A stretch of 64,000 nucleotides of DNA, taken from assembly GCF_003610555.1 (NCBI RefSeq), contig NZ_RAPQ01000008.1:2224490-2288489 (forward strand), read 5' to 3'. This document shows, in pieces, positions 19,998 through 28,402 of the stretch. The notes beneath the pieces are model-generated. The model was not told where the DNA came from. It saw only the letters and a program-made list of their open reading frames with translations, and ran no database searches. The position numbers and the translations under genes are program-made. The stretch is from Marinifilum flexuosum (GTDB lineage: Bacteria; Bacteroidota; Bacteroidia; Bacteroidales; Marinifilaceae). Within the stretch, counting starts at the first letter, position 1. The number at the start of each line of letters is the position of its first letter.

Positions 19998-20540
19998 TTA
20001 TGCTCCTTTCAGACATAGCCATTCCTCTCTTGTAATCTCGTAAACATACACCTCCAAGCCATGGTAAGAAACTTGAGAACCTCTTTTCATGCCATTTTTC
20101 TCAGCCACTTTTTGCGAAGCAGTATTCCTGATATCAATAATGGAAACCAAGCCTTCGCACAAATTGGATTCAAATGCATAATCCCTAAATTTTATGGCTG
20201 CTTCGGTAGCAAATCCATTCCCCCAGTACTTGGGTAGAATGTGATAACCAATTTCGAGAACCTCTTCGCCATTTATTTCTTGAGTGAGCAATCCACATTG
20301 GCCAATAAACTCACCAGATTCCTTCTTTAGCAAGACATGATGACCATATCGTCCCGATTCATACCTGTCCAGCTGATATTGTATCCAGCTTTTGGCTTGC
20401 TCTTCGGGTGTTAGACTTAGGTCGATACCCAGAAAAGGAAGAGATGGGTTGTTGATAAAAAATGCTTCCCATTTTCTGTCATCTTCATGACTAAGAGCTT
20501 TTATTTGCAGGCGTTTTGTTAGTGAGTTGTTTAAGTACAT
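19998..20540 (-). CDS. GNAT-family N-acetyltransferase (RimJ/RimL type)
   Basis: 180 aa. Acetyl-CoA-binding features of RimJ/RimL-like GNATs: GQCGLL, EIGYHILPKYWGNGFATEAA (about residues 95-114), and ASQKVAEKNGMKR near 139. Substrate unknown. It converges with the receptor gene 22 bases away and is the last gene before the left ~250-bp inverted repeat that opens the accessory region. Confidence 0.88.
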   Translation of the reverse strand: MYLNNSLTKRLQIKALSHEDDRKWEAFFINNPSLPFLGIDLSLTPEEQAKSWIQYQLDRYESGRYGHHVLLKKESGEFIGQCGLLTQEINGEEVLEIGYHILPKYWGNGFATEAAIKFRDYAFESNLCEGLVSIIDIRNTASQKVAEKNGMKRGSQVSYHGLEVYVYEITREEWLCLKGA

Positions 20541-20629
20541 AAGAGCTTTAGGTTCTATATTGAATACTATGGGTAATCAAATCAATCGCAAAATAAAATG
20601 ATAATATTATTCATTATCTAAACTTTATA

Positions 20630-20878
20630 TTTGCTCAAGCCGCATGGCTCATCCTTTTTCCATTGATGAAAAAGGATGCAAAAAATCTAGGGCGTGTAAG
20701 CTCAAACTATTTATACTTGAAAACTTTAAGTGCGTCGGGGTGATCTTCTCCCGATTATGATTTTTGTTGCATTTGCTTCTCAAATGCTTACAAAATCGAT
20801 TTCGGGATCAGCTACCCCGTCTTACTAAAAATTTTTCCGCGTCTAACCAGCTTGACCTTCCAATGCCCACTTTGGTCA
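20630..20878 (+). repeat. Left copy of ~250-bp inverted dispersed repeat
   Basis: This stretch reappears, reverse-complemented and about nine-tenths identical by eye, at 34976-35225. It holds several internal hairpins: CATCCTTTTTC...GAAAAAGGATG, GCATTTG...CAAATGC and GACC...GGTC. No protein-coding frame is evident. It fills most of the 430-base gene-free gap 20541-20970. Confidence 0.85.
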
Positions 20879-20970
20879 GTAGAATAAGCTAAAGGTAGAT
20901 AATAATTAATTACCCACAATAAATCGTACAGAGCCGAGCTTTAGAATTTTATCCTTTGTTAGAATCAATA

Positions 20971-21348
20971 CTATTTCTTCTCTTCTCGCAGAATTTTCTC
21001 CATTTTACGACCTTTGGCCAATTCATCAATCAGCTTTTCCATACGTCTGCATTGTCTATACACTTCAAATTCATCCTCTATTTCTTCAATTCGATAGCCA
21101 CAAACAACTCCTTTAATCATGTGTGCATTGGGATGTATTTTAGCTCTTTGAAAAAAGGTTTCAAATGTTACCTTCTCATCAATAAGTTCTTGCAGTTTCT
21201 GTTCATCAAAACCAGTAAACCATTCTATTACCTGGTTGAGTTCTTCTTTGGTTCGGCCATTCTTCTCCAACCTGTTCAGGTAAAGTGGATAAATGGATGC
21301 AAAAATCATTTTGGCAACTTGTTCATTCTTTTTGGCGGTGACTTTCAT
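20971..21348 (-). CDS. DUF2200 family protein
   Basis: 125 aa from the chosen ATG at 21348 (MKVTAKKNE), which is where the family begins; an ATG 27 bases upstream is possible. Characteristic DUF2200 blocks: FASIYPLYL, KNGRTKEELNQVIEWFTGF, KVTFETFFQRAKIHPNAH and ELAKGRKMEKIL. Predicted soluble and helical; function unknown. First gene inside the left inverted repeat. Confidence 0.85.
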   Translation of the reverse strand: MKVTAKKNEQVAKMIFASIYPLYLNRLEKNGRTKEELNQVIEWFTGFDEQKLQELIDEKVTFETFFQRAKIHPNAHMIKGVVCGYRIEEIEDEFEVYRQCRRMEKLIDELAKGRKMEKILREEKK

Positions 21349-21484
21349 GTGTTTCAATTTTCTTTTAGTTGTCACATGGAACTCTCAAGAAATTTTAATC
21401 ATTAGCCTATGTGTAATTTTTAAGATTAAAATTTACATGTTCGTTTCATATTAAGGGATTTGTATTTAAATCAATAACTATTTG

Positions 21485-21630
21485 TGCGAATATTGCCTGT
21501 TAATTTACAAAACAATAGGATCACTGCAAAGGCATCATATCCTGTGGTAAAATTTTATAGGTGGAGTGCGAAAGAATCTTGCATTAGCAGGGACAATATG
21601 GAGGTGCGAAAGTGAGAATCTCAAAAATAC
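21485..21630. repeat. Degenerate cassette-spacer repeat (copy D)
   Basis: Contains TTTACAAAACAATAGGATCACT and GCAAAGGCATCATATCC, mosaic fragments of the longer repeat at 22587 and 28403, then GTGGTAAAATTTTAT resembling the 3'-flank motif at 23341, 24046 and 28578. It lies between the DUF2200 and small hypothetical genes. Confidence 0.5.
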
Positions 21631-21639
21631 ATTTTCGTA

Positions 21640-21888
21640 TTAGTCGATTCTAATAATTTGATAGATGGCTTGATTTTCTTTTTCGAGTATTCTTACTACT
21701 TCTGGAATTTGTTGATTGCATATAAAAAGATTGAATCCATACTTTACCTTAGTGATTTGTTCTTGGCTTATAAAATCTAATTGGCTAAGAATGTAATTTG
21801 ATGCAATGTCTTTACTTCCTCCTAATTCGAAGTATACCCAAATCCGATTATCTGAATAATCCAGTGGTGTATTTTGTATGTTTGTCAT
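21640..21888 (-). CDS. Small hypothetical protein
   Basis: 82 aa, predicted soluble alpha/beta protein with no motif I recognise (segments SDNRIWVYFELGGS, ISQEQITKVKYGFNLFIC, VVRILEKENQAIYQIIRI). It lies in the cassette-like region between a degenerate repeat and the acetyltransferase gene, on the same strand as its neighbours. Coding status rests on an uninterrupted frame and plausible composition only. Confidence 0.5.
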   Translation of the reverse strand: MTNIQNTPLDYSDNRIWVYFELGGSKDIASNYILSQLDFISQEQITKVKYGFNLFICNQQIPEVVRILEKENQAIYQIIRID

Positions 21889-21945
21889 ATTGTTTGTAGT
21901 GTGTTGGCGCTTGTTGTTATCTCATTTTTAGCTCTTCAATTACTT

Positions 21946-22518
21946 TTACGGAACCCAAGAGTAGAGATACAATTCAAAATCATCCATTGGGAGTTTTACT
22001 GTTTTGTAGAGCTTAAATCCATTTTTTTCGTAAAACTTTAAGTTATCCGGATTTGATGTTTCCAAATAAATCGGTAGTCCTTTTTCCTGACATGTTTGTT
22101 TTAAAAACTTTATCATTTTTGTTCCGATACCACTTCCTTGAGAAGAATTTTCAACACCAATAAACCACAAATGACAATAATCTGATTTTGGATGTAATTG
22201 CTTCAACATTTTCTCACGTTTTAAAAGTTGCAGACCTAACTTTAATCCAGAAACTTTAAATATAAAATATAGATCATCCAAAATATTAGCCTTCTTGCCA
22301 TTTGATAAATTACATAACACTACACCTGTCTTTGTAGTGTTCACAAAAGCAAAATTATTTCTGATACTAATTTTACTGATATATCTTATTTGATTCTCAA
22401 TCCGCTGCAATCTTTTGTCATCTTGCTTTACGCAACGATTTACACTTAGGTTAGCAGAAAAAGGAGGAGTTAAAATTTTTATTAACAGGGGAATATCATT
22501 TCTTCGAGCATTTATCAT
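21946..22518 (-). CDS. GNAT-family N-acetyltransferase
   Basis: 190 aa. The acetyl-CoA loop reads ENSSQGSGIGTKMI (about residues 132-145, QxxGxG), preceded by YCHLWFIGV and followed by IYLETSNPDNLKFYEKNGFKL, the classic GNAT beta-4/alpha-3 and C-terminal strands. Substrate unknown. Its upstream flank is copy A of the dispersed ~160-bp repeat, which may supply its promoter. Confidence 0.85.
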   Translation of the reverse strand: MINARRNDIPLLIKILTPPFSANLSVNRCVKQDDKRLQRIENQIRYISKISIRNNFAFVNTTKTGVVLCNLSNGKKANILDDLYFIFKVSGLKLGLQLLKREKMLKQLHPKSDYCHLWFIGVENSSQGSGIGTKMIKFLKQTCQEKGLPIYLETSNPDNLKFYEKNGFKLYKTVKLPMDDFELYLYSWVP

Positions 22519-22586
22519 TGAAATGGTAGTTTAGTATTGTTTTTATTCTTGCTCATTTATAATAACCACTAATGTATAAATAGATG

Positions 22587-22744
22587 CAATTGTACTTATT
22601 ACGATTATATCTTTGAAATAAAATGTATTGATCTACCCAAATTGAAAAGTATTTTACACTTATTATGTTTCTGCATGTGAATGTACAAAACAATAAAGCC
22701 ATTCCAAAGGCATCCTATTTATTTAAGCTGGGTGAGGGGAGAGA
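22587..22744. repeat. Dispersed ~160-bp repeat, copy A
   Basis: Starts CAATTGTACTTATTACG and runs through TTATGTTTCTGCATGTGAATG to AAGCTGGGTGAGGGGAGAG. Nearly the same sequence occurs in the same orientation at 28403-28560 (copy B) and 30091-30211 (copy C). Each copy lies just upstream of a reverse-strand gene. Confidence 0.8.
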
Positions 22745-22763
22745 GGCGCTACTGCAAGAGTCT

Positions 22764-22800
22764 CCTCATGTGGTTAAAATTTACCAATGGAATCTCAAAT
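22764..22800. repeat. 3'-flank cassette motif (copy at DUF-less membrane gene)
   Basis: On the reverse strand it reads ATTCCATTGGTAAATTTTAA then CCACATGAGGA, immediately 3' of the gene ending at 22812. Related copies lie 3' of the genes ending at 23396, 24109 and 28655. Confidence 0.6.
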
Positions 22801-22811
22801 CAGCTAAGGGA

Positions 22812-23261
22812 TTATCCATTCCAACCGTACCAATAATATCTACCAATACCCAATTCCCCAAACAATTCTAAATGTAAGTAGATAATTAATGGAAACAGTA
22901 AAATAGCTATTATCTTATTTAATATTGAGGATTCTTTATCTTTTACAATACTCGTTATAAGTATTATAAATGTAGGAATCAATCCAATAAAAAGTATCCC
23001 ATGAATAAATCCTAATCCTTCATAATCGTGCTGACCTCCTGCAAACAATTTTATACCAATGTCATGTATAGCAATTAATGAGGTTAGAATTAGACTCTTT
23101 AAAATTGGATTTAATCCCTTATTCTTGAGGCAAATTAGAATAGCAAGTATGCTAACTACAATAGGTGTTAAAATTATTCCATAAGGAGCAAAAAAATGTC
23201 CTATCAAGTTGTTCAGGATGACAATACCCAATGAAACTAATATTGTTTGCTTACTATTCAT
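22812..23261 (-). CDS. Small integral membrane protein, hypothetical
   Basis: 149 aa with about five hydrophobic segments (residues ~7-25, 30-46, 53-72, 83-105 and 115-135) and short loops. No recognised family. Lies in the cassette-like array; the 3'-flank motif begins right after its stop codon. Function unknown. Confidence 0.6.
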   Translation of the reverse strand: MNSKQTILVSLGIVILNNLIGHFFAPYGIILTPIVVSILAILICLKNKGLNPILKSLILTSLIAIHDIGIKLFAGGQHDYEGLGFIHGILFIGLIPTFIILITSIVKDKESSILNKIIAILLFPLIIYLHLELFGELGIGRYYWYGWNG

Positions 23262-23340
23262 CTTATTAATTGCTCTTTTTTTAATACTTACACATTGGTT
23301 CTATTATAGATTTGCATAAAACTGCTAACGCAAGATTATC

Positions 23341-23388
23341 CTTTTGTGGTTCAATTTTACAATGGAATGCGATAGGATCACTCCATCA
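23341..23388. repeat. 3'-flank cassette motif
   Basis: On the reverse strand: AGTGATCCTATCGCATTCCA, TTGTAAAATTGAACCACA and AAAGGA. It lies directly 3' of the gene ending at 23396 and resembles 28578-28622 and 24046-24090. Confidence 0.6.
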
Positions 23389-23395
23389 GGGAAGC

Positions 23396-23989
23396 TTAGC
23401 TCTCACTAACCACTATGGTCTCAATTATTTTCCATTTTTGCTTTATCCTTCTCATTAAAACCAATTCACCCCAACCACACAAAAAACCGCAATGAGTCCA
23501 ATATTCAACAATTGCATACGATCCATTTTGTGAGAATACTGGCTTGTAAAAATAACAGATACCACCTTTGTTGTAATATCTTTCAACGTAATACAATATT
23601 GGAGATTGGAATGGATCAATTCCCTTTTTAAGGCAGGTATCGACTTCAAACTCTAGGTTGTTGTATTTAAGCAATGAATCCTGTTCAATAAGCTTGAAGT
23701 ATTTATTGCTATTTATCAGTAGCGTGTCAATCGGCTTTTTTATGAATTGTTCTTCACAAAAATCATATTTCTCGACAAGATACGGAATGTCCAGGTCCGA
23801 AAAACTGATTGGTTGTGTGACCAAAGGGGAGATAACGAATGAAATGCTTGTATCTCGAAATGTAGAGCTTAAATCATTAATCAAGCTTTGTTGCATTGCG
23901 TTGACCGATTCAAACTTCGCATTCTGTCCAAAAGAATTAATGCTAAACAGAAGACTCAAGAACAAGAGTGTAAGTATGCTTTGCTTCAT
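23396..23989 (-). CDS. Secreted hypothetical protein
   Basis: 197 aa with a signal peptide (MKQSILTLLFLSLLFSINSFGQ-type, cleavage near residue 22). The remainder is a mixed alpha/beta domain ending in GGICYFYKPVFSQNGSYAIV and WKIIETIVVS, a pattern seen in small periplasmic proteins of Bacteroidota, but I do not recognise a named family. Located in the cassette-like array between two 3'-flank motifs. Confidence 0.6.
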   Translation of the reverse strand: MKQSILTLLFLSLLFSINSFGQNAKFESVNAMQQSLINDLSSTFRDTSISFVISPLVTQPISFSDLDIPYLVEKYDFCEEQFIKKPIDTLLINSNKYFKLIEQDSLLKYNNLEFEVDTCLKKGIDPFQSPILYYVERYYNKGGICYFYKPVFSQNGSYAIVEYWTHCGFLCGWGELVLMRRIKQKWKIIETIVVSES

Positions 23990-24045
23990 GGTTTTTTTAA
24001 TAAATTTCGAATTGGGGGAGTGGTTTTTTCGCTATGATATGACTG

Positions 24046-24090
24046 TCCTCGTATGCTTAAATCTTACCAATGGATTGCTATAGAATCGAG
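24046..24090. repeat. 3'-flank cassette motif
   Basis: On the reverse strand: TCGATTCTATAGCAATCCAT, TGGTAAGATTTAAGCATA and CGAGGAC, just 3' of the gene ending at 24109. Confidence 0.6.
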
Positions 24091-24108
24091 CCAGTTGCAG
24101 TCGGAATA

Positions 24109-24735
24109 TTATTCTATTACTATATGTATTGGAATTGTAAAGTGTTGTCTAATTCTCTTTCCATATAAATAAGCTGGCTGCCAATTGGGCATTTTTTTAG
24201 CAACTTCAATAACTCTACTATCGATCTGTTTATTAATTCCTCTCATTATTTTTGGCTTTATAACTTTTCCTGTTGAATCGATCTCAATTTGAAGAATTAT
24301 CCTAGTTTTTATTGTTTCAAGATTGATTGAATCTATGCTTAGGTTTGAATAAATAAACTTGAAAAGTTCTTTTTGACCACCAGGGTAGCTAGCATCTCTT
24401 TTCCAGTTTTCGGTCTGATCTAAACTATCTGCAATTGCTTTTGCTTTATCAAGGAAATCTAATCCATATTTATCCTTTAGTAGTTTTATCATTACAGAAT
24501 CATAGCAATTGTAGTAATCCAAAGAATCTGTGAAATACCATTCTATATTATAATATTTACCAAGAACATAGGTGTAAGTATTTTCTACGGGTAAGAATTC
24601 TAAAGAATGAAAAGAATATTCAGATTTGGCAAAATCATTTTTCGCATTCCTAATTGCTTTTTCTCTTAATGTTTGTGAAAAAGAAGAGGAAAGGTTTATA
24701 AGCAAAGCCAATATTATTAGTATTACTGTTTTCAT
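24109..24735 (-). CDS. TonB C-terminal-domain-like periplasmic protein
   Basis: 208 aa. Signal peptide (about residues 1-20), a ~90-residue unassigned segment, then a TonB-C-like domain: ASYPGGQKELFKFIYSNL, RIILQIEIDSTGKVIKPKIM and VAKKMPNWQPAYLYGKRIRQHFTIPI. This domain occurs in many energy-transducer relatives that lack the membrane anchor. A partner is unknown. It lies just 5' of the RAYT element (transcribed away from it). Confidence 0.72.
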   Translation of the reverse strand: MKTVILIILALLINLSSSFSQTLREKAIRNAKNDFAKSEYSFHSLEFLPVENTYTYVLGKYYNIEWYFTDSLDYYNCYDSVMIKLLKDKYGLDFLDKAKAIADSLDQTENWKRDASYPGGQKELFKFIYSNLSIDSINLETIKTRIILQIEIDSTGKVIKPKIMRGINKQIDSRVIEVAKKMPNWQPAYLYGKRIRQHFTIPIHIVIE

Positions 24736-24744
24736 TGATTTGGT

Positions 24745-24762
24745 GTTGTTTGAGGCTAAGGT
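24745..24762 (+). repeat. 18-bp direct repeat, left of RAYT
   Basis: GTTGTTTGAGGCTAAGGT, repeated exactly at 25545-25562. The two copies bracket the RAYT gene and its inner REP palindromes. Confidence 0.75.
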
Positions 24763-24823
24763 GTTGCTTCTTTGTTGTTAATAGTTCTTTCGTTCTGTTT
24801 TTCTCCACTACCGCCCCTACGCT

Positions 24824-24847
24824 GCCGCACGAATCCTTTCGTGTGGC
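24824..24847. repeat. REP palindrome 1 (3' of RAYT)
   Basis: GCCGCACGAA and TTCGTGTGGC arms around TCCT. It ends two bases before the RAYT stop codon and is the inverse of the copy at 25516. Confidence 0.85.
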
Positions 24848-24848
24848 T

Positions 24849-25403
24849 TTACATCACAACAATTACATTTTCCAATATTCCTTTTTCGCCTCTATAATCT
24901 TTAGCACTGCTATAGATGTATTCTTCCGGATAGCTCACCAGTGCTTCGTCAACAGGATTGTTATGGATGTAATTTATTTTTTCATCAATCACTTTGTTGC
25001 TCCACAATTCAATAGGTTTGTTATCATGCCTCCAGAATTGATAATGCTTAACATTGCAGGACTGTGATGCTGCTAATTTAAATCTCTCAAGCAGCCACTC
25101 TTTTCTACTTTCTTTAGGGTTTTCCTTTATTGTTTTAACCAGAGCATTACTGGTAAATCGCTTAAAATCTCCTAGTAAAAGTTCTGGTTTTTGTTCATTG
25201 ACACTTCTGAATATTAAATGAACATGGTTTGTCATTATACACCATGCAAAAATTTCCATTCCTTTATTTTGCTGACAATAACGCAGACTATCTAGTAAAA
25301 TTTCTTTGTACTCTAGCCTGGTAAACACCTCAATCCATTCAACTACTGCAAAGCTAACAAAATAAAGTCCTTCGGGATTTTTGAACTTATAATTTCTACT
25401 CAT
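24849..25403 (-). CDS. REP-associated tyrosine transposase (RAYT, Y1/IS200-like)
   Basis: 184 aa, domesticated HUH-type transposase. The metal-binding HUH motif is HVH at residues 60-62 (TNHVHLIF) and the catalytic tyrosine is Tyr145 in INYIHNNP, the order expected for Y1 enzymes; CNVKHYQFWRHDNKPIE also fits RAYTs. RAYTs nick and may mobilise the REP/BIME palindromes around them. Here inverted REPs lie immediately on both sides and further REP pairs occur within 2.5 kb. The gene looks intact. Confidence 0.92.
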   Translation of the reverse strand: MSRNYKFKNPEGLYFVSFAVVEWIEVFTRLEYKEILLDSLRYCQQNKGMEIFAWCIMTNHVHLIFRSVNEQKPELLLGDFKRFTSNALVKTIKENPKESRKEWLLERFKLAASQSCNVKHYQFWRHDNKPIELWSNKVIDEKINYIHNNPVDEALVSYPEEYIYSSAKDYRGEKGILENVIVVM

Positions 25404-25515
25404 GACATGAATTGGTTTGGTAACAATTTAGAGTATTAATGTAAGATAAAATCATGAATACAAAAAAGCCTGACATTTCTTTCAAGCTGTATTTTCTGTT
25501 TTACTTTTGTTATTA

Positions 25516-25538
25516 CCACACGAAAGGATTCGTGCGGC
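25516..25538. repeat. REP palindrome 2 (5' of RAYT)
   Basis: CCACACGAAAGG and ATTCGTGCGGC: the reverse complement of REP 1, followed by AGCGGGG, which mirrors CGCTG outside REP 1. With REP 1 it forms terminal inverted repeats about 715 bases apart. Confidence 0.85.
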
Positions 25539-25544
25539 AGCGGG

Positions 25545-25562
25545 GTTGTTTGAGGCTAAGGT
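25545..25562 (+). repeat. 18-bp direct repeat, right of RAYT
   Basis: Exact copy of 24745-24762. May be a target duplication or an element boundary. Confidence 0.75.
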
Positions 25563-25631
25563 TCCGCTGGTATGGCGTCGTGCCACCTATACCACAGGTC
25601 AGTAGATTATGGTGTTGATATTCCCCTTGCT

Positions 25632-25716
25632 ACCGCACGAGTCCTCTCGTGTGGTTTTGTTTTAGAAATGGAGCCACACGAAGGGATTGATTTCATCGAA
25701 CTTCGTTTCGTGCGGC
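25632..25716. repeat. BIME (REP pair) 1
   Basis: ACCGCACGAG/CTCGTGTGGT hairpin, 17-base spacer TTTGTTTTAGAAATGGA, then a second REP whose loop is enlarged (GCCACACGAA...TTCGTGCGGC, 44 bases). About 57 bases are shared with the pair at 27348. It lies within the 338-base gene-free gap 25404-25741. Confidence 0.8.
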
Positions 25717-25741
25717 AGTGGGGGCTGTTAGGGCAAGTAAT

Positions 25742-27298
25742 TTATTCATTCTTAATTATTCCTTTCAAGTCAACACTTATAAAGCTTTTATCTCGCTTAT
25801 CATACAATGTTTCTCCAATCAAAAAGGCATTGGTAGTTGCTTCAATCTCAGCAACTCTTTTTCCTTTAGCATTGATAATTAAGCTTTGTTTATCGTTTGC
25901 TATAAATTTATAATCTGCTGTTTGTAAATAAGAAATACTTAAATTTTCATATTCTATGGTGTCTGTAACATTCAACTGCGTATCAACTGATAATGTTTTC
26001 CCTTTATTTGTAAAAACGAACAGCTTAGAAGTATCGGATTGAGGGAGACTTACCAAATCATCATTTTCATTGGCTACAAAAACCTGGTCCCCAACAAAAT
26101 ACTTTAAGTCTCCATAATTCTCGTCGAGAAATTCTTTTTCAAGAATCTGGTTTCCAGTTTCAGTCGAATATTTTTCAATCCGGTTTTTAAACACTAAGTA
26201 CATTTCATCATTCAGTAATTTAAATCCAAGAATTGGGTCTTTTTTTACATTTATTATTGCCAAATATTTCTGTTTACCCGTTTCTCTATCAAATGCAGCG
26301 ATAAAAGGTTTACCAAAGTTCAATTGTCTTTGCCCCATAAAAGCATAACCTTTATTAACCATAAACACAAGGCTGTCATTCATAAAAATCGAGGATTTGC
26401 TTGATAAACCATTCGGCAATGGATACTTCCATGCAATATTTCCTGTTTCCTTATCAATTTTTGATAATTGTTCTTTGGATGCTAAATAAATGAATGAACT
26501 GTCAACAAGGCTATTTGAAACAACATCTCTTACTAAATTATGTCCTGTTGATGTAACAAAAGTTCCTGTTAACAATCCAGCAGCTATACCAACAGCATTC
26601 TTTGCAACTGTTCCAGTGTAATCCTTTTTACCAGTAACCGTATTGTAATCCCATCCTTTCCCATTATTTATATTAATTGAATGTAGTCCTGCAGCAACTA
26701 CAATCATTGTTGAATCGTTGGTGTAAAATATGTCATTCCAACCGAATTCTCGGTTTAAATCTCTTTTCCATATTACTTTTCCATTTTTCAAGTTGATTCC
26801 TTCAAGTTCATTAGTGTAACCAGTCGAACTTTTAAATTTATACCCAATTCCAATATTATCTATTGGATCAACATAGTAGATATGGTTTTTTACCTGCCAG
26901 GTCTCATTGCCAGTACTAATGTCTAAACAGGAGCTTTTATTTGCAACAGTAAAAATCATCGTATTACTAAACTGCTGTAGGCTGCTTACTTGATAAGCAA
27001 TCTTTTTATTCCATAATAAACTTTTCTTGTTTAAGTCATATTGTATGATGTTTCCGTTGTTTTTGAGCCATTTGCCATTCTTGCTTAATCTGCGAGTCTG
27101 CACTGTTAAGTATCCTGATGTTGTGTCAAGAAAAGTTCTATGAATTCTCTCAGGAAAAATGTATTCAACACCAATAATTTCTGTGCTATCAATTAAACTT
27201 TTTCCTACAACTTTCTTATTGTGCAATACCTGTAAATTTTTTTGTCCAAAAGCCAGGCTTGAAATTAAAAGCAAGAATCCTATAATTATCTTTTTCAT
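25742..27298 (-). CDS. Secreted PQQ-like beta-propeller protein
   Basis: 518 aa. I chose ATG at 27298 (signal peptide MKKIIIGFLLLISSLAFG); the frame stays open upstream only through REP DNA. The body repeats an outer-strand pattern of the PQQ-like/quinoprotein propeller: TGNETWQVKN, LKNGKVIWKRDL, KETGNIAWKYPLP, RETGKQKYLA and ETGNQILEKEF, about 60-90 residues apart. No cofactor motif is clear, so a non-enzymatic scaffold or BamB-like role is as likely as an enzyme. A BIME sits 50 bases upstream of its start. Confidence 0.78.
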   Translation of the reverse strand: MKKIIIGFLLLISSLAFGQKNLQVLHNKKVVGKSLIDSTEIIGVEYIFPERIHRTFLDTTSGYLTVQTRRLSKNGKWLKNNGNIIQYDLNKKSLLWNKKIAYQVSSLQQFSNTMIFTVANKSSCLDISTGNETWQVKNHIYYVDPIDNIGIGYKFKSSTGYTNELEGINLKNGKVIWKRDLNREFGWNDIFYTNDSTMIVVAAGLHSININNGKGWDYNTVTGKKDYTGTVAKNAVGIAAGLLTGTFVTSTGHNLVRDVVSNSLVDSSFIYLASKEQLSKIDKETGNIAWKYPLPNGLSSKSSIFMNDSLVFMVNKGYAFMGQRQLNFGKPFIAAFDRETGKQKYLAIINVKKDPILGFKLLNDEMYLVFKNRIEKYSTETGNQILEKEFLDENYGDLKYFVGDQVFVANENDDLVSLPQSDTSKLFVFTNKGKTLSVDTQLNVTDTIEYENLSISYLQTADYKFIANDKQSLIINAKGKRVAEIEATTNAFLIGETLYDKRDKSFISVDLKGIIKNE

Positions 27299-27347
27299 TA
27301 TCTGTGATTGGTTTATTCTAATAGTGTTGGTTTTATGGGCCCTTGCT

Positions 27348-27412
27348 ACCGCACGAGTCCTCTCGTGTGGTTTTGTTTTAGAAATGGAGCCACACGATGG
27401 GATTCGTGCGGC
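27348..27412. repeat. BIME (REP pair) 2
   Basis: ACCGCACGAG...CTCGTGTGGT, the same 17-base spacer as BIME 1, then GCCACACGAT...ATTCGTGCGGC. It abuts the truncated 3' end of the acetyltransferase fragment. Confidence 0.82.
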
Positions 27413-27419
27413 AACGGGG

Positions 27420-27569
27420 GGTATCTGATACCTCTTTGGTAAACTCCACAAATGGAAGCCATTTCCCTAAGTATTCCCTTTGGCTGTCAATCGTTTCAAA
27501 AATAGCTTTCGAATCAGATAACTCAATTTGTTTTAGTTCAATTTCTGTATCAATTTTTATTATTATCAT
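27420..27569 (-). pseudogene. N-terminal fragment of a RimJ/RimL-type acetyltransferase
   Basis: The first ~49 codons (IELKQIELSDSKAIF, IDSQREYLGKWLPFVEFTKEV) read like the start of RimJ/RimL-type GNATs. Homology-like sequence stops at VSDT exactly where BIME 2 begins, and the frame then runs into palindrome-derived residues. No downstream remainder is present, so this is a remnant cut by REP insertion or associated deletion. Confidence 0.75.
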
Positions 27570-27647
27570 GATGTGTTTTTTTTTACGCGACGGTCTTTGT
27601 TGTAAGTGGTTGCAGAGTAATTGCTTATAGCTATTGTTGTTCTTTCG

Positions 27648-28358
27648 TTATTTATTTATCAATTTTTGATTTAATTCTTTTCTAATTCGTCCCATATCAA
27701 TTTGAAAGCTCTTTAAAACATTCAAATAATCAACATATACATCCACAAAATGGTAAGCGATTTTATTTCTATAATCCTGGCTATTTAAAAAATAATCAAT
27801 CGCTTCTTTATTTAAATCACCACTGACAAATTCTGGAAACCAGGCATAATTATCACGCCAATCTTTTAAAGTATTATACATATTAGAAGTAATGGCGAGT
27901 TCTAATCGCTCGATATATTTTGAGTAATAGTTGTGTTTTTTTAAAACAATTATTGAAAGACTATCATTTGCGTTCATTTGTGCTAATTCTTGAAATCCTG
28001 ACTTTTCAATACTTAATTCTTGATAACCAGTTAATAAGTATGCCGCTCTACCATTAATCACATCATCTTCAACTAGTGAATCCTGCATAACTTTATCAAA
28101 CATTTCTGAATTTGACTCTATAAAATCTATAACCTTTTGAACTCCATCGATATTAGTTGTTATATCGTTTATTACATTCAAATAAATCTCATTCAATTTA
28201 TTTTTCTGTTTTTGTTTTTCATTCCAGTTATTAATTGATAAAGCAATCAATATCCCAATGACGACAAGAATAATTTCTCCGATCGCGTAAATTAAATATT
28301 TGCTGAATTTATTTTCAGAAAGTAGTTTTATCCTAATTTTTTTAAAGAATTTTATCAT
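27648..28358 (-). CDS. DUF6090 family membrane-anchored protein
   Basis: 236 aa. N-terminal basic helix then one membrane segment (about residues 22-43, YAIGEIILVVIGILIALSINNWNE), the hallmark of the DUF6090 family common in Bacteroidota; the rest is a periplasmic alpha-helical domain. Function unknown. The dispersed repeat copy B lies immediately upstream and its gene starts 45 bases from it. Confidence 0.85.
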   Translation of the reverse strand: MIKFFKKIRIKLLSENKFSKYLIYAIGEIILVVIGILIALSINNWNEKQKQKNKLNEIYLNVINDITTNIDGVQKVIDFIESNSEMFDKVMQDSLVEDDVINGRAAYLLTGYQELSIEKSGFQELAQMNANDSLSIIVLKKHNYYSKYIERLELAITSNMYNTLKDWRDNYAWFPEFVSGDLNKEAIDYFLNSQDYRNKIAYHFVDVYVDYLNVLKSFQIDMGRIRKELNQKLINK

Positions 28359-28402
28359 TGATTAGTGGTTGATTATGATGAATATCAAAGTAAAAATAAA
28401 CA

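Noticed and set aside
20956-21405. 149-aa forward frame opposite DUF2200
   Set aside because: Antisense shadow of a clear DUF2200 gene; Phe-rich out-of-frame composition.
27299-27451. N-terminal extension of the beta-propeller protein
   Set aside because: Encoded by REP palindromes; the signal peptide starts at 27298.
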